Positions 53,787-62,952 of a DNA stretch of 64,000 bases are shown piece by piece. The notes under the pieces are model-generated. The model did not search any database. It was not told where the DNA came from and saw only the letters and a list, made by a program, of their open reading frames with translations. The DNA lies in the NCBI RefSeq assembly GCF_963675065.1, contig NZ_OY775905.1, positions 1,066,501 to 1,130,500 of the forward strand, in the 5' to 3' direction. The stretch's first letter is position 1; each line of letters opens with the position of its first letter. A program made the translations under genes and the position numbers. Source of the stretch: an uncultured Draconibacterium sp. GTDB taxonomy: Bacteria; Bacteroidota; Bacteroidia; Bacteroidales; Prolixibacteraceae.

Positions 53787-54734
53787 ATGAAACAACTGCT
53801 TATTTCTATCGCCGTTCTCACCCTTTTTGCAGCTTGCACACCAAAGGCACAGACTCCAAAGGTATATCTGTTTTCGTATTTTAAAGACAATGGACAAGAT
53901 GGACTGCACCTTGCTTATAGTAAAGATGGGTATCATTTTTGGGCCTTGAACAACGATTCCTCCATTCTTGCACCACAAGTTGCCAACGACAAATTAATGC
54001 GCGATCCGTGTATTATTCAGGGGCCGGATAATCGTTTTCATATGGTGTGGACAGTAAGTTGGAACGACAGAGGAATTGGTTATGCGTGGTCGGAAGATTT
54101 AATCAACTGGTCGGAGCAACAATTTGTACCGGTGATGCAACACGAGCCAACCGCCAAAAACTGTTGGGCTCCGGAAATTATTTATGATGACGATAAGAAG
54201 CAATACATGATTTACTGGGCCACCACAATTCCCGGACGATTTGAAGCCGGCGAAACACAGGGCGACAGCGAATATAACCACCGTATGTATTACACCACCA
54301 CAAAAGATTTTGAGGCATTTACACCCACAAAACTTTTGTACGACGAAGGCTTTAATGTAATTGATGCCGTTATAAAAAAAATAAACGGTGAGTACCTGAT
54401 GTTTCTGAAAGATGAAACCCGTTATCCACCCAAAAAACATATTCGCATTGCCAAAAGCACTTCGCTTTATGGAGGCTATAAACTCGCTTCTGAAGCCATC
54501 TCGCCCGATTGGGTAGAAGGACCAACTGTAGCACAAGTAAACGATGCGTGGGTTTTGTATTACGACGAATACACCCGCCACCACATGGGAGCCATGCGAT
54601 CGGCCGATTTAATCAACTGGGAAGTAATAAACGACAGCATCAGTTTTCCGGAAGGAACTCGCCACGGCACTATTTTTAACGTAGACGAATCGGTTTTGAA
54701 CGGTTTACTAAATGCTTTTAAAGCAACGAATTAA
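53787..54734 (+). CDS. GH43-like glycosidase lipoprotein
   Basis: The 315-residue protein begins with a lipoprotein signal (MKQLLISIAVLTLFAACTPK; Cys16 or 17 is lipidated); the frame could start six codons earlier, but that Met lies inside the promoter. The propeller blades show GH43-like sequence: KLMRDPCIIQGPDNRFHMVW, CWAPEIIYDDDKKQYMIYWA and WVEGPTVAQVNDAWVLYYDE, with Asp/Asp/Glu at the usual positions. It is anchored at the cell envelope, in contrast to the cytoplasmic GH43 at 51181. It would trim glycans before import. It is convergent with the GH92 gene, and their stop codons are adjacent. Confidence 0.85.
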   Translation: MKQLLISIAVLTLFAACTPKAQTPKVYLFSYFKDNGQDGLHLAYSKDGYHFWALNNDSSILAPQVANDKLMRDPCIIQGPDNRFHMVWTVSWNDRGIGYAWSEDLINWSEQQFVPVMQHEPTAKNCWAPEIIYDDDKKQYMIYWATTIPGRFEAGETQGDSEYNHRMYYTTTKDFEAFTPTKLLYDEGFNVIDAVIKKINGEYLMFLKDETRYPPKKHIRIAKSTSLYGGYKLASEAISPDWVEGPTVAQVNDAWVLYYDEYTRHHMGAMRSADLINWEVINDSISFPEGTRHGTIFNVDESVLNGLLNAFKATN

Positions 54735-57056
54735 TTATTTCGTTGCTTTATTGCTCATCTCAAAAACTAAATCGCCTCCTTCAATTAAATCGAAGTGTGA
54801 GATTTTTGTGCCATCAATTTCAGTCCCGTTTAAGGTAACTTTACTAACATACACATTCTCTTCACTTTGATTATTGGCAGTTATAGTTAGCTGATTTCCA
54901 TTTTCAAAAGAAACGACTGCTTTTTTCACCGAAGGACTTCCCAACTCGTAGTATTCGGATCCTGGTGCCAGCGGATAAAAACCCAAACTGTTAAAAATGT
55001 ACCAGGCACTCATTTGCCCGGCATCATCATTGCCGCACAAGCTGTTTACTTCAGCTCCGTACATGGTTTTCATAATCATGCGCACACGGCTTTGTGTTTT
55101 GTAAGGTTCGCCAGTATAATTATACAAAAACGGAATGTGATGTCCCGGTTCGTTGCCGTGTACATAATTCCCGATCATTCCGTCGCGGGTAATATCTTCG
55201 TTCTTTTCAATGTATTTATCATCCAGTTCCATGGTAAATAACGAATCGAGCATTCCCGACAAACGTTTTTTACCGCCCATGATTTCAACCATATCTTCCA
55301 CCTGGTGCGGAACATACAATCCGTAATTCCAGGCATTACCTTCAATAAATCCCTGGCCATGTGTATCCAGCGGATCAAATTCCTTGCGGAACTCGCCGTT
55401 TGACATTTTCGGGCGCATAAAGCCAATAGAAGGATCGTATACTTTTTTGTACGCCTTCGAACGATCCATAAACTCTTTTTCGATAGCTGCATCACCGGTG
55501 TTTTTGGCAATCTGCGCAATACACCAGTCATCGAAAGCATATTCAAGTGTTTTCGATACCGAGTAAGAACTTTTATCTTCAGGGACATAACCGTATTTCA
55601 TATAATCGCCAATTCCATGAAAATAGGGAACTTTTGCCGTTGTAACTGCTGCTTCCAGCGCACGCTTGCGGTCGAAATCGCCCACTCCTTTTACCACGGC
55701 ATCGGCCAATACTGTTGTGGAATGGTAACCAATCATACACCAGTTTTCGTTGGCATAATGGCTCCACACCGGCAACATGTGGTGCACACTCTGGTCGTAG
55801 TGCGCCAGCATCGATTTAATCATGTCGTTATTGCGCGACGGCTGAATGAGGTTAAAGAAAGGATGCAACGCGCGGTAAGTATCCCACAGCGAAAAAATAG
55901 TGTAGTTGGTAAATCCTTCCGACTGGTGGATATTCTGATCGAGTCCACGATAACTGCCATCTACATCTTCGTAAACAATTGGACTAAGCATGGTGTGATA
56001 GAGTGCCGTGTAAAATGTTCGCTTATCTTCATTAGAGATACTTTCTACCTGAATTTTTGCCAGTTCGTAGTTCCATTTTTGCTGTGCTTCGGCCTTTACT
56101 TTTTCAAAATCCCAACCTGTAATTTCAGCTTCCATGTTTTTCAATGCACCTGCCATACTTACCGGCGACAAGGCGAATTTCACTTGTATCTTTTCGTTTT
56201 CGGCAGTATCGAAGTTAAAATAAGCCCTTATATTTCGCCCGGCCATTTCCGGGAAATTTTTCTCCTGGTCAAAATACCGGTAATGCCCGTCGTAGTTGTT
56301 CTCGTCGTACTTTTTATGTCCGTAACTTTTAAAAGGTTTTGAAAACTGCATGGCAAAAAATACTTTTCGCGTACGGCCCCACCCTTTTGTCTGGCGGTAA
56401 CCGGTAATCAACGAATCGTTTTCCACCCGTACGAATGTCCATACATTTTTCTCATCGTAATGATAAACGTTATAAACCAGGTCGAGAATAATATGCGCCT
56501 CATCGGTTTCAGGGAATGCATATTGGTGAAATCCTACCCTTTCGGAGGCAGTTAATTCCACATCAATATTGTAATCATCGAGTTTTACGCCGTAATAACC
56601 GGGAGCGGCCTTTTCATTATCATGCGAGAAAACCGAATAGAAGCCTTTGCTTCCGTTTTCTTGCTGAAGAGGATCGAGCACCAAATCGCCTGTTGTAGGC
56701 ATCACCAGAAAATCGCCCAGATCGGAGTGACCGGTTCCACTAAAATTGGTATGCGCAAAACCAATTATCGTAGTATCGCGATATTGGTAGCCCGCACAAT
56801 ATTCGTAGGTCTTTTTGTTATAACTTCCATCAGGATTAAAATAGGGCTGCATATCGGTTTGTGGCCCCAGCTGTACCATTCCAAATGGAGCAGTAGCTCC
56901 CGGAAAGGTATGTCCCATAGTGCTGGTTCCTACCATCGGGTTTACATACTGGCAATAATCTTCGGCAGTAACATTTGTCGCCGAGTTCTTATCATTTTGA
57001 TTTTTACAGGAAATAGACAGCACCAATAATACAGCGCAATAAAATAGTGGTTTCAT
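54735..57056 (-). CDS. GH92-family alpha-mannosidase-like lipoprotein
   Basis: The 773-residue protein has a lipoprotein signal (MKPLFYCAVLLVLSISCKNQ). The GH92 hallmarks are all visible: YVNPMVGTSTMGHTFPGATA at the N-terminus, FSLWDTYRALHP, QGFIEGNAWNYGLYVPH, and the C-terminal GNDDAGQMSAWYIFNSLGFY with the catalytic Asp pair. GH92 enzymes are calcium-dependent exo-alpha-mannosidases that act on N-glycans or mannans. This is a full-length copy. It closes a small glycan-use locus with two GH43-type enzymes and a GPH symporter; no SusC/SusD pair is present. Confidence 0.94.
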   Translation of the reverse strand: MKPLFYCAVLLVLSISCKNQNDKNSATNVTAEDYCQYVNPMVGTSTMGHTFPGATAPFGMVQLGPQTDMQPYFNPDGSYNKKTYEYCAGYQYRDTTIIGFAHTNFSGTGHSDLGDFLVMPTTGDLVLDPLQQENGSKGFYSVFSHDNEKAAPGYYGVKLDDYNIDVELTASERVGFHQYAFPETDEAHIILDLVYNVYHYDEKNVWTFVRVENDSLITGYRQTKGWGRTRKVFFAMQFSKPFKSYGHKKYDENNYDGHYRYFDQEKNFPEMAGRNIRAYFNFDTAENEKIQVKFALSPVSMAGALKNMEAEITGWDFEKVKAEAQQKWNYELAKIQVESISNEDKRTFYTALYHTMLSPIVYEDVDGSYRGLDQNIHQSEGFTNYTIFSLWDTYRALHPFFNLIQPSRNNDMIKSMLAHYDQSVHHMLPVWSHYANENWCMIGYHSTTVLADAVVKGVGDFDRKRALEAAVTTAKVPYFHGIGDYMKYGYVPEDKSSYSVSKTLEYAFDDWCIAQIAKNTGDAAIEKEFMDRSKAYKKVYDPSIGFMRPKMSNGEFRKEFDPLDTHGQGFIEGNAWNYGLYVPHQVEDMVEIMGGKKRLSGMLDSLFTMELDDKYIEKNEDITRDGMIGNYVHGNEPGHHIPFLYNYTGEPYKTQSRVRMIMKTMYGAEVNSLCGNDDAGQMSAWYIFNSLGFYPLAPGSEYYELGSPSVKKAVVSFENGNQLTITANNQSEENVYVSKVTLNGTEIDGTKISHFDLIEGGDLVFEMSNKATK

Positions 57057-57369
57057 GAATACAATTTTTGTGGTTTGCCAAGAACAAAAACCTTCTTATT
57101 CTCAGCTTGCAAAGCTGGTTAGGCTGTGCAATAAATTTAGTTGTTGGTTAAAGACTGCTAAAATAGAAGATTTCGTGGGATAAACATTCCACACTTCCGA
57201 TAAATTCTACGATGTATAATAAAATGAATGATGAATATCGATTAACGATTCCTGAATTTTGATTTAAATGAATGTACATCTTCATTATCTATGATAAATA
57301 ACGACAGAACACGTAGCACTCAAAAAGGCACTGATAAAGAGGGGTAATAATATGTAGTTCAGAAATCTA
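57057..57369. other. Intergenic region, nothing recognised
   Basis: This AT-rich gap lies upstream of the GH92 gene and after the DUF4270 gene, both on the minus strand. No strong promoter, repeat or terminator was identified. Confidence 0.4.
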
Positions 57370-58740
57370 TTAATCCAAAAATTTTGAATACGTGATCCTC
57401 ATATCAACCCCACCTTGTTTTGCACCTTTTAAAACTACCCGGTTGGCAATATCAGTACGACGACCTGTTGTAAGGAAGAATCCCTGGTTTCCAACAAAGT
57501 CATCATCATCAGGATCGGTTACATCGATAATTCGCTGAACGTGCTGCGTAATATTAAAGGTGTAGGTGTAATCGCTGGTATCTAAAACACCACCGTAAAA
57601 CAAAGGATTAAAGAAGAAATCAATTGGGCGGTATTCTTCTCCGTCCGGCGCCTCGAATGTAAACATCAGCTGGTTAGGTGGTGGATAATTATGAATATCG
57701 CTTTCAGTGGTATCAACATGAAAAATGATTTCAGCTTTATTGATACCCATATTTGTTGAATCTTTCCAGCTCTCAAGACCATTAATAGTTATACGCGACT
57801 TTAATCCCCCGGTTGGCTGAACGTAAACCAGGTCGCTTTCCTCCTCTTCCTGATCAAGGCCGCCTAAAAACGGTGCATCGGAGTAATCGTGTTTAAATTG
57901 GCTAACACGCAAACTATATTGAGTTATCTCATAAGGCTGCCATAACGTATCAGGATCTTCGTCTGCTTCCAGTAATATGGTATTTTCGTCGTTGTTATAA
58001 TAGACCAACAACGCCGCCCCTCGAAACGTACCAATAGGTGCTGTATATAAGGTCACCAACGATCCTTCTCCTGAAACATCAGCACTTTCTAGTAAAAGGC
58101 CTTTAAAATACTGCAAGAAAACATCGTTGTTGATCATGTCTAGTGAATCGGCACCAATCAGCTTTTCTCCCAATTCATTATCCAATGGAATGGTTAACAA
58201 TTGGAAGTTGGTGTCCTGAGTTGCAGAATCCAGCTCCACTTTTGGTGTATAATCAAATTCGGCAAGCGGGATATCCGAAGCCATCGATTTTAAATCAATA
58301 TCCTGGGTGTATTCAGCATCCGGGTCGAGGTACGTTTCCATTTCGTACACTTTAACATGCTGTGTTGTGATTGTGTCGCCATAAATATTTCGGTAATACA
58401 GATACAAACGAACTGAATCAACTACCGGATTGGTTCCAAAATCAGGAAATGAAGTTAACCGAAACTGCGCTGCATAATTGGCAGTTGTTTTTCCAAAAAC
58501 CGGATCATTTAGTGTTCCCAAAAGATTTGTTCCTCCTTTGTTGGAAGTAATTCCATTTTCAGTAAATGTATAAGACGCAATTTTATCCGAAACAGAAATA
58601 TTTCGAATATTAATCAGGTCTTCGTCAGGAAGGATGCCCAGCCCCAAATCGTTTTGCTCGCTATTGCACGCAACCAAAATGTTTACAAGAACGAACAATC
58701 CTACAACTATTTTTAACAACTGCACTGTACTGTATTTCAT
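57370..58740 (-). CDS. DUF4270-family lipoprotein
   Basis: The 456-residue protein has a lipoprotein signal (LLKIVVGLFVLVNILVACNS). The family's conserved N-terminal LLGTLNDPVFGKTTANYAAQ leads into a beta-rich body (DSVRLYLYYRN, RLTSF, FNITQHVQRI) and a C-terminal GFFLTTGRRTDIANRVVLKG. The domain is restricted mainly to Bacteroidota and its biochemical role is unknown. It sits beside the short glycogen synthase gene, as in related genomes (recalled, not checked). Only cell-envelope location can be supported. Confidence 0.87.
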   Translation of the reverse strand: MKYSTVQLLKIVVGLFVLVNILVACNSEQNDLGLGILPDEDLINIRNISVSDKIASYTFTENGITSNKGGTNLLGTLNDPVFGKTTANYAAQFRLTSFPDFGTNPVVDSVRLYLYYRNIYGDTITTQHVKVYEMETYLDPDAEYTQDIDLKSMASDIPLAEFDYTPKVELDSATQDTNFQLLTIPLDNELGEKLIGADSLDMINNDVFLQYFKGLLLESADVSGEGSLVTLYTAPIGTFRGAALLVYYNNDENTILLEADEDPDTLWQPYEITQYSLRVSQFKHDYSDAPFLGGLDQEEEESDLVYVQPTGGLKSRITINGLESWKDSTNMGINKAEIIFHVDTTESDIHNYPPPNQLMFTFEAPDGEEYRPIDFFFNPLFYGGVLDTSDYTYTFNITQHVQRIIDVTDPDDDDFVGNQGFFLTTGRRTDIANRVVLKGAKQGGVDMRITYSKFLD

Positions 58741-58942
58741 GTCAATAATTCCAATTTATTTTAGGAAGCTTTACCTACTGCAGCCAATGCAAATTAGCCT
58801 ATTTAAACAGTCAGGGTTGCCTCTTCAATTTTCTGATTTCCGAAAAATTACACAAACATAGAAAATTACAACGAGAGCGATTCTGAAATCGGAGTAAAAT
58901 TGAACTTTTTAAATATAATTTTGATTCTTTAACACCAAAGCC

Positions 58943-59743
58943 TTACACTTTATCGTAAAACTCGTTGTAGGCATCAATGTATGTTTCTTTTGGTTGGAAA
59001 TCAAGGAATAGTTTTTCGCTATCATTAATATAATTTTTAACGTCAGCGTTAATCGTTTCAGTTCCTTGTATAACCGCATCTGAATAATCGATAGCCATTT
59101 TGCTAACATTGGCAAATGTTGGTTCTTCTATCGTTTTTACATCGTCGGTTGTAATACCTTCAAGCAACAGTTTCTCGTTAAACTTCGGATTAAGCGGTTG
59201 CTTAAAATCGTCGTTATAAACCGAGTAAACCAGTTTCGAGTTCTTGAATAACGGATCGTTGTAATAGTACTTTTTAATGTATAAAGGCACCAACGAAGTA
59301 AGCCAGCCATGGCAGTGAATAATATCGGGTGCCCAGCGCAGCTTAATTACAGTTTCGAGCACTCCGCGGGCAAAAAACACCGCACGTTCATCGTTATCGT
59401 CAAACTCTTTGCCGTCATCATCGTGTAATACGGCTTTGCGTTGAAAATAATCTTCATTATCGATAAAATACACCTGCATACGAGCAGCCTGAATAGATGC
59501 TACTTTTATGATAAGCGGGTGATCAGCATCGTTAATCACAAGGTTCATACCCGACAAACGGATTACCTCATGTAACTGATTTCTACGCTCGTTTACGCAG
59601 CCATAACGCGGCATAAAAGTTCTAATCTCTCTCCCTTTTTCCTGAACGCCCTGTGGCAGGTAACGTCCAATCTCCGACATCTCGCTTTCTGGTAAATAAG
59701 GGGTAATCTCCTGTGAAATATAAAGGATTCTTTTCTTTTCCAT
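58943..59743 (-). CDS. Short glycogen/starch synthase-like protein (GT5 N-terminal domain only)
   Basis: From the ATG at 59741-59743 the product has 266 residues. It carries the N-terminal half of a GT5 glycogen synthase: ILYISQEITPYLPESEMSEI, MPRYGCVNERRNQLHEVIRL and WAPDIIHCHGWLTSLVPLYI. The C-terminal GT-B half with the conserved E-x7-E region is missing; full enzymes have about 480 residues. This short form is a known Bacteroidota type, so it is probably not a truncation, and its activity is unclear. The longer upstream frame adds a hydrophobic stretch without homology. It is divergent from panC. Confidence 0.85.
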   Translation of the reverse strand: MEKKRILYISQEITPYLPESEMSEIGRYLPQGVQEKGREIRTFMPRYGCVNERRNQLHEVIRLSGMNLVINDADHPLIIKVASIQAARMQVYFIDNEDYFQRKAVLHDDDGKEFDDNDERAVFFARGVLETVIKLRWAPDIIHCHGWLTSLVPLYIKKYYYNDPLFKNSKLVYSVYNDDFKQPLNPKFNEKLLLEGITTDDVKTIEEPTFANVSKMAIDYSDAVIQGTETINADVKNYINDSEKLFLDFQPKETYIDAYNEFYDKV

Positions 59744-59893
59744 GAACCTATAAGTGCAGTTAAAAACAGTGTGCAAAAGTAATAAAAATAACCGAATAGT
59801 CAAGTTAAGTTCGTTAGTTTCAGTCACTATCCCTCTTTTTTATGCTGTTTTAACAATTAAAATTACTTACTTTGCAGCCGCAATTTTTTAGCT

Positions 59894-60730
59894 ATGAAAC
59901 TGGTTAGTACAATACAAGAGCTACAGACTGAAATACAGCACCTTACCAATGATAAAACAGTGGGTTTTGTACCCACAATGGGGGCACTGCATCAAGGCCA
60001 TATTTCACTGGTAAAACAGGCCGTTTCGGAAAACCCGGTAGTGGTGGTAAGTATTTTTGTAAATCCAACACAATTTAACGATCCGTCCGATCTGGAACGT
60101 TATCCGCGCACGCTCGAGAACGATATGAAATTATTGGAACCAACGGGTTGCTCAATCGTTTTTGCACCCAACGCAAAAGAGGTTTACCCCGAACCGGATA
60201 AACGTAAATTTAACTTTGGAAAATTAGAAGAGGTAATGGAAGGCAATCATCGCCCGGGGCACTTTAATGGTGTGGCACAGGTGGTTAGCCGGCTTTTTGA
60301 CATGGTAAAACCTACCAAAGCTTACTTCGGATTGAAGGATTTTCAGCAATTGGCCATTGTTAAAAATATGGTGAAACAACTGCAACTTCCTGTGGAAATT
60401 GTACCTTGCGCCATTATTCGCGAAAAAAGTGGTTTGGCCATGAGCTCGCGAAACGAATTATTGACGGAAGAACAGCGGAAAAATGCGGCCGTAATTTCAG
60501 AGACTTTGTTTAAAGCCAAAGAACTTAAGGCACAGAAATCCGTACAAGAAATCACGGATTGGGTAACAGAAACAATAAACAAGAACCCCTTCCTTGATGT
60601 TGAATATTTTGAGATCGTTGACGACGAACAGCTGCAACCGGTGAAAAACTGGGACGAAGATTCTACAAAAGTTGGATGTGTTGCTGTTTTTTGCGGAAAG
60701 ATCCGATTAATTGACAATATAGTTTTTTAA
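59894..60730 (+). CDS. panC: Pantothenate synthetase
   Basis: The 278-residue enzyme joins pantoate and beta-alanine with ATP, the last step of vitamin B5 synthesis. Motifs: FVPTMGALHQGHISLVKQAV with the HxGH nucleotide-binding signature (residues about 27-46), VSIFVNPTQFN, YFGLKDFQQLAIVKNMVKQL and the KMSKS-like MSSRNELL. It is followed 19 bases later by panD, which supplies beta-alanine, so the two form an operon. Confidence 0.97.
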   Translation: MKLVSTIQELQTEIQHLTNDKTVGFVPTMGALHQGHISLVKQAVSENPVVVVSIFVNPTQFNDPSDLERYPRTLENDMKLLEPTGCSIVFAPNAKEVYPEPDKRKFNFGKLEEVMEGNHRPGHFNGVAQVVSRLFDMVKPTKAYFGLKDFQQLAIVKNMVKQLQLPVEIVPCAIIREKSGLAMSSRNELLTEEQRKNAAVISETLFKAKELKAQKSVQEITDWVTETINKNPFLDVEYFEIVDDEQLQPVKNWDEDSTKVGCVAVFCGKIRLIDNIVF

Positions 60731-60749
60731 GACCGAAATAAGCATAGTT

Positions 60750-61100
60750 ATGCAAATTGAAGTTTGTAAATCGAAAATACACAAGGTTACCGTTACCGAA
60801 GCGAACCTGCAATATGTTGGAAGTATTACCATCGACGAAGATTTGATGGATGCTGCAAACCTTATTGAGAACGAAAAAGTACAGGTTGTTAATATTAACA
60901 ACGGCGAGCGTTTAGAGACTTATGTTATCAGGGGCGAACGCGGATCAGGTACCATTTGTTTGAATGGCCCTGCTGCGCGCAAAGTAGCTGTTGGCGATGT
61001 GGTAATTATCATTTCCTACGCTTTAATGGATTTCGAGGAGGCCAAAACATTTAAGCCAAGTTTGATCTTCCCGGATATTGAGACCAATACTGTAGTATAA
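60750..61100 (+). CDS. panD: Aspartate 1-decarboxylase
   Basis: The 116-residue proenzyme makes beta-alanine from aspartate. The self-cleavage site is the Gly24-Ser25 pair in NLQYVGSITIDEDLM; Ser25 becomes the catalytic pyruvoyl group. Tyr22 and the GERLETYVI and RGSGTICLNGPAARK segments complete the family pattern. The length fits the E. coli enzyme (126). It feeds PanC directly, and a terminator follows. Confidence 0.97.
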   Translation: MQIEVCKSKIHKVTVTEANLQYVGSITIDEDLMDAANLIENEKVQVVNINNGERLETYVIRGERGSGTICLNGPAARKVAVGDVVIIISYALMDFEEAKTFKPSLIFPDIETNTVV

Positions 61101-61121
61101 AATACATTTCTAAAGATATGT

Positions 61122-61152
61122 AAACCTCGTAGTTTTACTGCGAGGTTTTTTA
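61122..61152 (+). terminator. Rho-independent terminator of panC-panD
   Basis: AACCTCG and CGAGGTT form the stem, with an AGT/ACT extension across the loop, followed by six Ts. Confidence 0.85.
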
Positions 61153-61202
61153 TTTGGGTATTCTTTTCATCTGCATCCTTATTTCAGTAGATAAATTTTT
61201 GT

Positions 61203-61290
61203 CACACAGATGACGCGGATTTGCGCAGAAAAACTTTCACCCATTCGGGTGAAAGCAAATCAGCGGTAATTTGCGATATCCGCGTGAAAT
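61203..61290. repeat. Hairpin repeat related to the GxxExxY flanks
   Basis: Outer arms at 61204-61230 and 61257-61287 pair imperfectly (ATGACGCGGATTTGCGCAGA against its partner). Inside is a perfect hairpin, CTTTCACCC / GGGTGAAAG, at 61234-61255. The outer sequence resembles the repeats on each side of the GxxExxY gene at 24510. Confidence 0.6.
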
Positions 61291-61341
61291 AACAAATCTT
61301 TGCAGATACTTTTTAGACAATTTTCAAAACCTATCTACAAC

Positions 61342-62040
61342 CTATCTCCGCTTCCCCAGAGGTACACCCAAACGAATACCGAGTTGCAAAAACTCCGTAC
61401 TACCCGAGTAATCCTCAAAAACTTCGGTTTCCGAAATCGGCAATTCATTTAAACTTCTTCCTAAATCAACGTTCTCCCAACCCACATAAAACCACACGGA
61501 TAGGTCTTCGGCAATTACTTTAAACCCTACATGCAATCCCGGATACCAACTAAAAGATGACTTTGAGCTTCCAAGATAATTTTCTTCTTCGGTCTCTTCA
61601 TTCCCGAAAGTGGCATTACTTTTCGAGCTCTCAAATCCCAGGTTTACATCAGCAAAAAAGAAAATAATATCAGATAATTCCTGGTAAAACCGAGGACACA
61701 GGCTAAGTGTATAATAACTGGCTTCGGTAAACAGTATGTAATCATCGCCATAAGGAATGATTTCACCACCTATGGGCTTTATTTTTTTATGAGAATTCTT
61801 TCCCGCATATCCTTTCAACTCAAAAGCAAATTTTCTGGATAGATAATACTCATAACCAGTTCCAAAATAATATCCATAATCTTCATTATCAAGCACAAAT
61901 GCGTTCGTACCCATATCAAAATTTAAATGAGCAGGGAATTTTTCGTCTTGTGCACTACACTCAGTAGGACTAAGAGTTTCCATAAAAACCCAAAATAAGA
62001 TTAAAATAGAAGTGTTGAGTTTTGAAAATATTTTAGTCAT
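61342..62040 (-). CDS. Outer membrane beta-barrel protein, unknown function
   Basis: The 232-residue protein has a signal peptide (NTSILILFWVFMETLSPTEC, followed by SAQ). Amphipathic strands follow (YGYYFGTGYEYYLSRKFAFE; ILFTEASYYTLSLCPRFYQE; SFSWYPGLHVGFKVIAEDLS; FLQLGIRLGVPLG). The C-terminal GIRLGVPLGKRR resembles the last strand of OMP_b-brl barrels. It follows another small barrel gene on the same strand, with a terminator hairpin between them. No known family beyond the barrel fold is recognisable. Confidence 0.72.
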   Translation of the reverse strand: MTKIFSKLNTSILILFWVFMETLSPTECSAQDEKFPAHLNFDMGTNAFVLDNEDYGYYFGTGYEYYLSRKFAFELKGYAGKNSHKKIKPIGGEIIPYGDDYILFTEASYYTLSLCPRFYQELSDIIFFFADVNLGFESSKSNATFGNEETEEENYLGSSKSSFSWYPGLHVGFKVIAEDLSVWFYVGWENVDLGRSLNELPISETEVFEDYSGSTEFLQLGIRLGVPLGKRR

Positions 62041-62064
62041 TTGGAATATTGTTTATATAAAAAA

Positions 62065-62087
62065 ACTGTGCCCAATTTGGGCACAGT
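62065..62087. terminator. Palindromic terminator between the two barrel genes
   Basis: ACTGTGCCC and GGGCACAGT pair around AATTT. On the minus strand five Ts follow, so it can end the 62096 gene. Confidence 0.75.
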
Positions 62088-62095
62088 TAATAAGA

Positions 62096-62641
62096 TCACT
62101 TTCTAAGATTATAACCGATGTTAAGCTGAAACATGGGCAAAAATCCATACTTCCCTTTCATGTCAAAATAAACATATGGCCCAACATCAAATAAAACATA
62201 AAATTGATTAAAAGAGCGCTGTATTCCCCATGTTGGTCCAAATGCATAATCTAATTCAGAAGTTCTAGAAAAACTGGAAGCCATCTCGGGGCCTCGAACC
62301 AGAAGTCTTGCTCCAAAATAATTGGATGAGTTATAATTAACATTCTTTCCGGCACTGTTTCTTTTCGTTATGTTGTAGTAATTCCGATACTGCATATCGT
62401 AAAATGGAGATAACAAATACATAAATCCGTCTCCACTGGTTTTTAAATCCTTGTATGAACCACCATAACCGATGCCAAGATTTAAAGCGAAAGTTGATTT
62501 TTCTGACAACTTAAATTCATATTCCATTCCTGGATTAACGATTGTGTATTTAAATCCACTTTTTATTAACTCACCCTCATCTTGTCCGAATGAAATTTTC
62601 ACAAAAAGAAATAATAGAAATACGAGTGTAATTTTTCTCAT
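62096..62641 (-). CDS. Small outer membrane protein, unknown function
   Basis: The 181-residue exported protein has signal peptide MRKITLVFLLFLFVKISFGQ. Beta-strand-like stretches (MEYEFKLSEKSTFALNLGIG; YFGARLLVRGPEMASS; FDVGPYVYFDMKGKYGFLPM) and the terminal FQLNIGYNLRK point to an outer-membrane barrel. I do not recognise a specific family. The G10 tract at 62861-62870 lies about 220 bases upstream of its start, at a distance where it could affect transcription only if a promoter lies further upstream. Confidence 0.7.
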   Translation of the reverse strand: MRKITLVFLLFLFVKISFGQDEGELIKSGFKYTIVNPGMEYEFKLSEKSTFALNLGIGYGGSYKDLKTSGDGFMYLLSPFYDMQYRNYYNITKRNSAGKNVNYNSSNYFGARLLVRGPEMASSFSRTSELDYAFGPTWGIQRSFNQFYVLFDVGPYVYFDMKGKYGFLPMFQLNIGYNLRK

Positions 62642-62860
62642 TTTAGTATGTTTTATAGTTTTCTGAAATTATATATTAGTTGACTTCAACAACTTTATTT
62701 CTTTCATCCTAAAACACAACTGTGTTTTATTTTCTACCTCACAATATATTATCCTTATCCTGAAAATTTGTGTCGAAGAACAGGGGTCCTTTTAACGACA
62801 AACCAAATATAAATCAACAAATTCTTTATTTCAAATAATTATATGTTAAAAATAAATACA

Positions 62861-62870
62861 GGGGGGGGGG
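62861..62870. repeat. Poly-G10 homopolymer tract
   Basis: Ten consecutive Gs lie in an AT-rich intergenic region between divergent genes. Long G runs are unstable by slipped-strand mispairing and are classic phase-variation tracts. Here the tract is 83 bases before the ATG of the plus-strand HldE-type gene. Confidence 0.85.
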
Positions 62871-62952
62871 TATTTAGAATGAATAAGAATAATTTACACA
62901 TCCTTTGAGATGCAATACGGATACTTCAATTTTATAGTTATTTTTGACAGTT

